A stretch of 64,000 nt of DNA from Closterium sp. Naga37s-1 (Eukaryota; Streptophyta; Zygnematophyceae; Desmidiales; Closteriaceae). Both the position numbers and the translations under genes were made by a program. The stretch covers positions 372,001 to 436,000 of the forward strand of contig CANJKZ010000517.1 in the NCBI GenBank assembly GCA_947471745.1, given 5' to 3'. Shown one piece after another: positions 56,230 through 64,000 of this stretch; within the stretch, counting starts at the first letter, position 1; each line of letters opens with the position of its first letter. Under the pieces are notes generated by a model. The model was not told the DNA's origin, searched no databases, and saw only the letters and a list, made by a program, of their open reading frames with translations.

Positions 56230-59200
56230 ACCTCCCCTCCCTGAAGGCACCGTCCTCGGTGCCAATGAGGCAAGATACACTCCAATGGCACGAGGAGCAT
56301 GGCTGAGGTTGGAGAATGGCTCCCATGAATCTTCAGATGCAGATGTGTTGCGCCAGTGAATGAGGTATTCACGGCCAACCGAAGTGTCACGGTGTGAGAG
56401 GATGGTGTCGACCTCATGCAGGTCCGGATGGGCAGAGAACATGGGTGGGCGGGGCTGGAATGGGTGAGAGGGAGTACGGTAAGGTCAAAGAAGGTGAACA
56501 TGGAAAACAGGGTGGATGGTCATGTGAGGAGGAAGTTGAAGGCGGTAGCTGACCGGTGAGAGAACCTTGGTGATGGGGAATGGTCCAACGAATCTGGGTG
56601 CGAGCTTGCGAGAAGTTCCAGCATTCAGCAGGGGCAGGTTAGCCGTTGAAAGCAGCACCAAATCACCAACTTTGAAAGTGGTGTGACGCCTATGCTGGTT
56701 GGCATAGCGAGCTTGGCGCTCTTGTGCAAGCTGAAGCTTCCTTCGGGCAAGTTGAAGAATGCAGTGATGAGAAGAGATGAAATCTGCTGCTGTGGGGTTA
56801 GAGGAATGAAGAGAGTGAGGGAGGGATGTGACTGAGCGTGGTAGCTGTCCAGTAGCTAAAAGAAACGGTGGCTCTCCCGTGGCAATGTTGGGGCTGCTGT
56901 TGTAGGCAAACTCCACTGCTGCCAAGTGCTGATCCCAGTCAGTTTGCATAGAATTCACACACGAGCGTAGCGCATCCTCCAAGGTTCTGTTCATGGGCTC
57001 TGTCTGACCGTCAGTTTCAGGGTGGTAGGCTGTAGAGAGTCGAATCTGTGCCCAACAGTTGAAACAGTGCAGTCCAGAAGTTGCTGAGGAACCGTGTGTC
57101 TCGGTCACTGATTATGGCTGAGGGCAGTCCGTGTAGCCTCACCACGTGCGTGAAAAAGAGCTTGGCAGTTTCAGCAGCAGTCACTGTGCCAGTTGTAGGG
57201 ATGAAGTGAGCCATCTTGGACAGCTTGTCAATCACCACGAGAATGCTGTCAAAGCCTGTAGGGGTGCGGTGTAGGTCTGTGATAAAATCCAGAGAAACAC
57301 AAGTCCAGGGGGCTGTGGGTATCTCCAATGGTTGCAGCAGACCAGCCGGTGCATTGGTGCGAGCCTTGTTGACCTGACAGGTAGGACATGAAGAAACATA
57401 CTCTGCTACACTCCGGGACAGTCCAGGCCAGTAGTAGTCACGAGAAATGGCAGCATACGTCTTGTCACTGCCGAAGTGTGACCGGTTGTCATGGTACTCG
57501 TGTAGTAGCAGCTGGCGAAGCCTGGAGTCATCAGGTACACACACAGCACCAGAATCTGCACGGGTCCAAAAGGGATTGCTGAAAAGAAAGGATGGGTCAT
57601 GGGGGGCTTTCTGTTGGTACAGCTGATCACGGTTGTAACCACGGCTGAAACGAGTGATGAAGTTACGGTCCCATGTAACCACTCCCATGACATTCAGCTC
57701 CTCTGCTGATGGCCGTGACAGAACATCCGCCGGATTGAAGCGCCCTGGTTTGTACACAATCTGAAGATTGGGAACGTACTGCTCCAAAAACTGAACCCAC
57801 CGCGCCTGCCGTGGTGTGATCTGTGACTGTGTTTTCAGGTACTCCAGTGTTCGGTGATCAGTGAAAACTGTAACGGGCTGCATCTCCACATAACAGCGCC
57901 ACTTCTTCAGTGCATGCACCACAGCAAGTGCCTCTCTCTCGTGAATGGGGTATGTGCGCTCTGCAGCAGTGAGCTTCCGTGACTCAAAGGCTATTGGCTG
58001 CAGCCCAGCTTCCTGCTCCTGGCAGAGAATTGCTCCAAGGGCAACGTCTGATGCATCACACCAAATGAAGTATGGGAGCTCTGGATTCGGTACTGCTAGG
58101 GCAGGGGGTGAAGTAAGAGAAGTTTTGAGCTGCTCAAAAGCTTGCTGCTGCTATGGTCCCCAACAGAATGATGAGTCTTTCCGTAAGAGATCGGTCAAAG
58201 GTGCTGCTACTGCTGCAAATCCCTTCACAAACCGCCGGTAGTAGTTAGCTAACCCCAAGAAAGCCTGCACCTCCTTCACTGTACTCGGCTGCTTCCACTC
58301 CTTCAGGACTGCTACCTTGCTGTTGTCTACTTCCAGCTTCCCATGTGAAATGAAATGACCCAAGAAAGACAGCTTGGTCTTTGCAAACTCACACTTTGAA
58401 CGCTTGGCATACAATCTGTGCTCACTCAGACGTGCAAGGACCAGCTCAAGGTGCTTTAGGTGCTCCTCACGAGTGCGACTGTAAACCAGCAAATCATCAA
58501 TGAAAACCACCAGAAACTTGTCAATGAAATCACTGAAAATGCTCTGCATCATGCCTTGGAAAGTGGCTGGAGCGTTGGTGAGACCAAAGGGCAACACACG
58601 AAACTCATAGTGACCGTACCGTGTTCAGAATGCTGTTTTTGGGATGTCCTCACTCTGAATCCGCACCTGATGATACCCCGAACGCAGATCCAACTTCGAG
58701 AAGTACCGTGCCTCACCAACTTGCTCAAACAGCTCATCTATCCGTGGCAGTGGGTATCGGTTCTTCACTGTTATCTTGTTCAGCCCGCGGTAATCTACAC
58801 ACATCCGCAGAGAACCATCCTTTTTCCGCACGAACAGCACCGGAGAAGCGTATGGAGAAGAACTAGGCTGAATGAACTCCTTAGCTAACAGGTCCTCTAA
58901 CTGCTTCTTCAGCTCCTTCAACTCCACTGCACTCATCTTGTAGGTCGGTCTAACTGGTGGGGTAGATCCAGGAATCAGCTCTATCCTATGATCTGCAGCT
59001 CGCTTAGGAGGAAGTCCAGCCGGTAAGTCCTCGGGAAACACCCCTGAAAATCTTTCCAGCAGCTTCTATACACCCCGTGTCAACTCCTCATCCTCATGTG
59101 ATGCTGAAACCGTTGGTGTTACTGCGTCGGGTGATGTAGGCTGGACCTCTGTGATGAGACCTAGAAAAACTGCTTCTTCCCCCCGAATGGCCTTACCAAA

Positions 59201-59864
59201 CTGCTTCGCACTAATCAGCTGCAAGGTCATCCCCTCCTGCTGCTGCACCACTGGTAAACGTACAGATCTGCCCCCAAACAGCACCTTGAACTCCCTGGTT
59301 CTCCAATCCACCTGAGGGTTCACTGCTGCCAACCAGTTCCTGCCCAAGATGATGTCATGACCGTCAAGCCAGATCTGTTGGAAAGGGATTTTTCCATGAA
59401 ACTCCCCTATGTTGCAGTTGACCGGGTACAACTCGGGTCCACAACTCCTCACTACACCATCCGCCATGCGCACCGTACTCTCCACTGTACTGCTCTGCAC
59501 AGGTAACTTCAATTCATGCACCAGCCGAGAAGAAATGAAATTGGATGAAGCACCACTATCCAGCAACATCTGTACCTCCTTACCACGAATCTGCCCCCGA
59601 AGTACTATGGCTCCTTCCGACTCCTGCTGCGGCGGCGTTGAGGATGGAGTCAGCAAGGTGGGGCACTCCTCACCACCAGCAACTTGCCCCGAAGCTACTG
59701 GTGAGGCTTGTTTCCCGGCTGCCCCTATACTTGGTAGGGCAGTTGAGCGCTTTGTGACCACGTTTCCCACACTTGAAGCAATTTCCAGCAAAGCCCTTCC
59801 GCTTCTCCTTGTTCTTATCAATCGTATCCAGCTCCATCGGTGTCGGTCCTTGGAACAAGCTCAC
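56230..59864 (-). pseudogene. gypsy gag(zinc knuckle)-pol remnant
   Basis: CFKCGKRGHKALNC (about 59775) is the gag zinc knuckle. The protease has LLDSGASSNFIS. Reverse transcriptase shows [16 protein letters not shown], then LPFGLTNAPATFQ and FIDDLLVYS. RNase H includes TDHRTLEYL. The integrase has the HHCC finger (SCPTCQVNKA) and core motifs ([16 protein letters not shown]). The tail includes VGDLVLLS and a chromodomain (EYLIHWRNTSASEDSWEP). Protease to integrase keeps one frame from 59821 to about 57050, interrupted by TAG at 59066, TGA at 58625 and TAG at 58151. A one-base shift lies near 57050 and a stop at 56485. Apart from these changes the domains are well preserved. Confidence 0.93.
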
Positions 59865-60345
59865 GGCACTTGGGCTTGTTCAAGTTGTTTCTGGCTGAGA
59901 ATTCTTCCCAAGAGAATTTCCTTAGAAGCAAGGAAGAACAAACAGAAAGAGAAACAGCAACTACTCTCTAATTCCTACGAATGCATTTTTTTATGTACAG
60001 TACATTTACGATTCAGACATGCGGCTCGGAATGTCGATTCGGGTGGCCAGCCCCAACATCGAGCCGCATTCCATATTTCTACTCACATTTGTACACCTCA
60101 CAGCACCCACACACGTGTTACATTTCTATTCCTCCAAGTATGGACTTTCGCCACCTGTCCCACGCGGAAGTCCCCCCAAGTCAGTCAAGGCACGAAACCT
60201 CAGTTTCGCCCTTCTCACGTGGGTCCCCCACGTCCTGCTCACTTCCGCCCCTTTGCTGCCCACGTTCGCAGTTGCACGCTGCTGCTGCATGCTTTCGCCT
60301 CCCGTGCGCTTCACGCTGCCTCCAGTGCAGCCCCCACTTGTTACA
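59851..60345 (-). repeat. 5' LTR of the gypsy element
   Basis: 495 bp, nearly identical to 55733-56227. Confidence 0.95.
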
Positions 60346-60382
60346 CTGATGCAAAGGAGGGACGGACCCTTCTCGCCCAACA

Positions 60383-61166
60383 AAATTCTGATCCACGTCA
60401 TCCCTGACCTGCCCTACACGAGGGTTTGATGACGTGCAGCTTCCCTTGCTAGAGATAGTCTGTCACTCGGAATCAACGGCAAATGTTCGGTAGTAGTAGC
60501 AGAAATCGAGAACCTGTCTTGCTCTTCGGGAACCATAAAATTCGGACCAGCGACTTCAGGATGTGGTGCAAATCGGGGGGACCTGCGCGGGACGCAATCA
60601 ATTGCAAGTTCCTTTTCGCGCCGCGCGATATACGGAAGTACTTCCAGGAAAGCTACTGCACCCTCAATTATTTTTCTCTGCACTACTCACGTACCTTCTT
60701 GCACTGTTTTAGCGAACACCAACTGTTACAGATTATACACATTACACTGTAGCGACGAGCACTGACCAATCGCTTTACGTTGTTACGTCGTCGCCAGTGT
60801 CGCTAGAGCAACCAGTTCCACTGAATTTATAGATTGTAATCGATCGTATTAGATCGCTGCTGTTTGCAATTGATAGCGTTAGATCGAGGCGTTAGATCGG
60901 CGCAATCTGACAATATTATAGCGAGCTGCACCACGTCCTAAACCACGCAACTGGTCCGAATTTTTTGGTTTCCGCAGAGCAAGGCAGGTTGGTACTCGAT
61001 TCTGCTGCTGCCGAACATTTGCCATTGAACCCTCGCCTCCGCAAGGTTCCGTCCCTACTATAGCAAGATATGTTGCGCCTCCGCAAGGTTCCGCCCCCTA
61101 TGTAGCAAGAGAAGCTGCGCGTCATCAACCCTCGTGTAGGGCAGGTTAGGGATGACGTGGATCAGA
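60383..61166. repeat. Imperfect inverted repeat, arms of about 200-250 bp
   Basis: 60383-60580 matches the inverse of about 60920-61166 with substitutions and small gaps. Shared words include TGATCCACGTCATCCCT and GGCAAATGTTCGG. The spacer is about 340 bp. It lies in the DNA between the two divergent RLK genes. Confidence 0.85.
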
Positions 61167-63489
61167 ATCCTGCATCGCGAAAAAGGACTTGCCTGTAGGC
61201 TGCGGGAAACTTGCAGAAAAGTTACCTTTTGGATAATTTGGTTTTGCAACTTGGCAGTGATGGACGAAGGTTGCAGAAATCCAAGTCACTGGAAAGTTGA
61301 ATGAAAGTTGCAAGAAAGTTGCATTCCTGCAACACTTCCGCAACTTCGCGGACACTCGATGGACACGTTACGTATACATTTCAGCGACATGTATGCAGTT
61401 TCAATACTTGCCACGTGGCACGCGTACAGTTTCGACTTCGAAGTGTACGTACGCCAGTACGTTCGCGAAGATATTTTGCCACGTAAGCAAAGATATTGTG
61501 CCAGGTGTCAGTCTCGATATGTGATCGGAAGCTTGCCATGTGGGCCAATCAGACATTAGCTTGTCGTGTGTGAAAATTGATTTCTACTGGTCGCTGATTA
61601 GCCTGAACAGTACAAGCGGGTCATTCGTTACAACAGCTTTTTGTTACTGGTTTAGTCGGAGGGTTACAGTTTGGTGAAGATCTATAATATGTTTCACATT
61701 TGCATACATACTCATTAAGTATACACCTCGCGCGAACACTATGTAAAAACGTACACAGCTAACACCAAGCACTTGTACATAGCTTCACGTCTTGTGTGGA
61801 GGGCACATGCTGCGAAAAATGCTTCTTTATAACGCCTGCAAACAGTACACACATAACGTTAGAGCTTGGTTAGTCATATGCGCGTTCCCCACCTCAGTGA
61901 CTTACCACCTGCGGGGCTTCACCGCCACTTGTAACATTGCTTGAACGTGCTGGGTAGCTTCTGCATATTGATGAGACAGCTGGAAATAGAAGTTCACGTC
62001 GCGTGACTTCCATTAACCCTGCACATGAAAATCAATCCTGAAACACTATGACCACCAGAACAACAGACACATAAACGTTATCGTTAAAGGCTGGATTCCA
62101 GACAGCATGGGATAAGAAGGCGCATGGTGAGAAGCTCAAACAGAGGTAGAGAGAGGCCTGCGTGCGAGTAAACACCCTCCGCGTTCTCGCGCTGACGACG
62201 GCGCGTCCCCTATGATTCGCGGGCCGAAGGTCCTAAGCTGGGACCTTCGGTCCTAAGCAGTGAACATGCCGACGAGCAGTATTGGGAGGCTGGGGGAAAA
62301 AAGAAGCGCAACTGATTAGTGCGAAGAGGGAATGGGAGGACTGGCAGGGGCGGGAAATAATGCACAGGTCACAAGCGACGGCGAAAGATCTGCACACATA
62401 TTGGGAAGTTACGTGCAAGGCGATTGCTCGCGAAGAATAACCCGTGAGCATAGATGAACGGATGGAAACACATATCAGAGTTGCAACCTAAGGCACACGC
62501 ACGGATAAATGATTGCTAGGTCTCGAGCTATAGAAAGCATGTGTAGCACACCTTTCGGCGCTTTGAGCGCGGAACTCGGCGATTCCGTTACTAGTCGCTG
62601 GTGCCACGTTCTCCGCGTGAGGAAAACGCTGATGTTTAAACTGTAAAAGGGAAGGTGAGGATTCGGAGGGGCGGAAGGGTAAAGGCATAGATCCGAGTAA
62701 GCAGCAGTAAGAAGATACAATAAAAAATACGATGGGCTATCGTCTTCGGGTGCACACTTAGAGGCAGGAGATGTATGCGAGAAATGAAGAACCTCAACCA
62801 GTTGTGTGAGAATGAGGCAGGTGACAGGTGCTTGAACGGGATAGAGTCAAGTGCAGTGTGAGGGTAAGAAAGACAGATGCTTCTGGAGCTCGGAGGTGTG
62901 CTGATGTGTCGTCAAAAATTGCCGTGGATTTCTGAGGTAGGCAAGTGCACACCAGTGATTGGTTAGTTAAAAATCATTACGATGGACCACTTCGTTACCG
63001 GTTAGCTAAACCCTGGTCCGGGGAAGCCACGTTAGTACAGTGAATCTGAACTCTTAGCATGGATTGGGTGTGACTTTGAACCTGTGTGCCAGTTGCTTGT
63101 TTCGAGTGTTGGTTGCACCTTGGCGAGATTCGTCCTGTTACGTATCATCGTTACTGTTCTCGCAAATCTCGTGAAAGCGTTCATCGATCGGATACCAGCA
63201 GTATCACACCATGGGGGACTCCCAAGGGTCGGTCGTGACCAGGTGTACAGTTCGGTCTGGATGTTTCGAAGTTGACGCAAGAAATGCGCGATTCGAGTAT
63301 CCCACGAAGCCCAAAATCGCGCCTCGGGTACCCCACGTACCCAAAATTCGCGGCTCGGTTACCCCTTGAATCCGAAATTTGTGTGAGTTGCAAAATTCAG
63401 TCAATGCTTTTCGGATACTTTCCCGATACAAATCAGCAACTTTCCTGCAGGTTTCAGACTTAAACTCGATTTTGGGCCAAAGCCTTTTC
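61167..63489. other. Intergenic DNA between divergent RLK genes
   Basis: No supported gene. The inverse of about 61170-61340 resembles 63340-63500 (GCAACTTT, CTGCA and TTCGCGATG words), so upstream sequence has been copied more than once. A GGTCCTAAG/GGACCTTCGG hairpin lies at about 62225-62260, and three degenerate copies of a roughly 32-bp unit (TCGGGTACCCCA type) at about 63285-63370. Confidence 0.45.
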
Positions 63490-63668
63490 CGCGATGTGTT
63501 GGGCGAGAGGGGTCCCTCCCCTTCTTTGCATCAACCTGTCGCTGATTTAATAACCCTTCGCAGCAGCCAAGCAGATGATCATGCTCGTTTACGATTAATA
63601 TTCTCTTCTATTTCCCGCTGCTTCTGGTACAACTAGTAGTAGCAGGCACGTCGCGACACGTCACGGTA
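63490..63668 (+). promoter_or_regulatory. Upstream region shared in inverted orientation with the other RLK gene
   Basis: This segment, read forwards, matches the upstream DNA of the minus-strand RLK read backwards (60385-60346 then 55732-55573, once the gypsy element is removed). Identity is clearest near the start codon, where both read TCACGGTAATGCCGCAG. It probably includes 5' UTR and core promoter. Confidence 0.7.
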
Positions 63669-63783
63669 ATGCCGCAGCTTAAGTCAGCCTCGACGGAGCG
63701 AACCGCCTGGCTTGCGCTCATCGCGCTTTGCCTCGCCGCCTTTGTTGCCGCCTGCTGCGCGGAACTGCTCCACGGCTCCCAAG
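63669..63783 (+). CDS. First exon of a second RLK-type gene (continues past the window)
   Basis: It encodes MPQLKSASTERTAWLALIAL and then a Cys/Ala-rich hydrophobic core ending in ELLHGSQG, with a GTATCG donor after 63783 in phase 1. It is the clear paralogue of the minus-strand RLK exon at 55461-55572. The hydrophobic core predicts a signal peptide. The next exon is not visible before 64000, so calling it an LRR-RLK rests on the paralogue only. Confidence 0.75.
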
Positions 63784-63869
63784 GTATCGCATTGAAGGGA
63801 GCTAGCGGGCCGAAGCTGCGCTCTCGCGTAGAACGTTTCCGTTCGCTGCCATTGAGGTAGCACGATGAT

Positions 63870-63968
63870 AGGGTACACTCCGGGCGTCTGTCAGATCACT
63901 AGTCACCTCTCTTTATTTTTTGGGGCTCTGGTCAACAAGAGGCTTGACCAGAGCCCAGAGTGTACCCT
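63870..63968. repeat. Small foldback element in intron 1 of the second RLK gene
   Basis: An 11-bp perfect outer inverted repeat (AGGGTACACTC / GAGTGTACCCT) encloses a 13-bp perfect inner one (GGGCTCTGGTCAA / TTGACCAGAGCCC) with a short loop. It could be a tiny MITE or a strong RNA hairpin. Confidence 0.8.
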
Positions 63969-64000
63969 TAGCATAGAGGTGTGTTTCAATGATCCCCGGG

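Larger units (their letters stand above)
55733..60345 (-). mobile_element. Ty3/gypsy LTR retrotransposon with chromodomain, capsid part missing
   Basis: Two 495-bp LTRs (TGGAACAAG...TTGTTACA) differ at about six positions. The target duplication CTGAT is perfect (55728-55732 and 60346-60350). A purine tract adjoins the 3' LTR (56228-56242). Minus-strand order is zinc knuckle, protease, reverse transcriptase, RNase H, integrase, chromodomain. At 4.6 kb it is short, because the coding part begins directly at the zinc knuckle with no capsid region. Low LTR divergence marks a young insertion. Confidence 0.96.

Noticed and set aside
62475..62720. 81-codon minus-strand ORF
   Set aside because: No domain, no splice context and no paralogous copy. 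The length is within chance expectation.

Overview
The window is nuclear DNA from a eukaryote of the green lineage (streptophyte). Host genes are split by many GT-AG introns. The families present are plant-type: a GH17 beta-1,3-glucanase with an X8 (CBM43) domain, a leucine-rich-repeat receptor-like kinase (LRR-RLK) built from 72-nt LRR exons, a potato-inhibitor-I protease inhibitor and the small OST-associated protein KRTCAP2. The long introns, heavy transposon load and a Gly/Ala-rich copia linker remind me of a conjugating alga such as Closterium. That placement is inference from memory and is weak; the streptophyte call is firmer.

Layout. 1-9.5 kb holds three host genes on the + strand: a 67-residue protease inhibitor, KRTCAP2 (last four exons readable) and the five-exon GH17-X8 gene, whose exons and introns carry several local partial duplications. 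9.6-32.8 kb is a transposon block. It has a 509-bp Tigger-like MITE, a degenerate 7.6-kb copia element with a perfect 5-bp target duplication and its own repeat-rich insertion, and a hAT element. The hAT has been split by a second, short-LTR copia element at its terminal base pairs and by a full-length Tigger/pogo-type element in its interior. 33.8-55.6 kb is one long minus-strand LRR-RLK gene with 23 recognisable LRR exons, a Cys-rich stretch, a transmembrane segment and a kinase-like domain that has lost the DFG aspartate. 55.7-60.3 kb is a young Ty3/gypsy chromovirus-type element, without a visible capsid region, inserted about 160 bp upstream of the RLK start codon. At 63.67 kb a paralogous first exon points the opposite way, so two related RLK genes are head to head, with inverted copies of their upstream DNA between them.

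The host genes do not form a pathway as a set. The GH17-X8 enzyme and the RLK both act at the cell wall or surface. The window is mainly informative as a record of local duplication (exon tails, LRR exons, promoters) and of nested transposition. No CRISPR array, rRNA or tRNA gene was seen.
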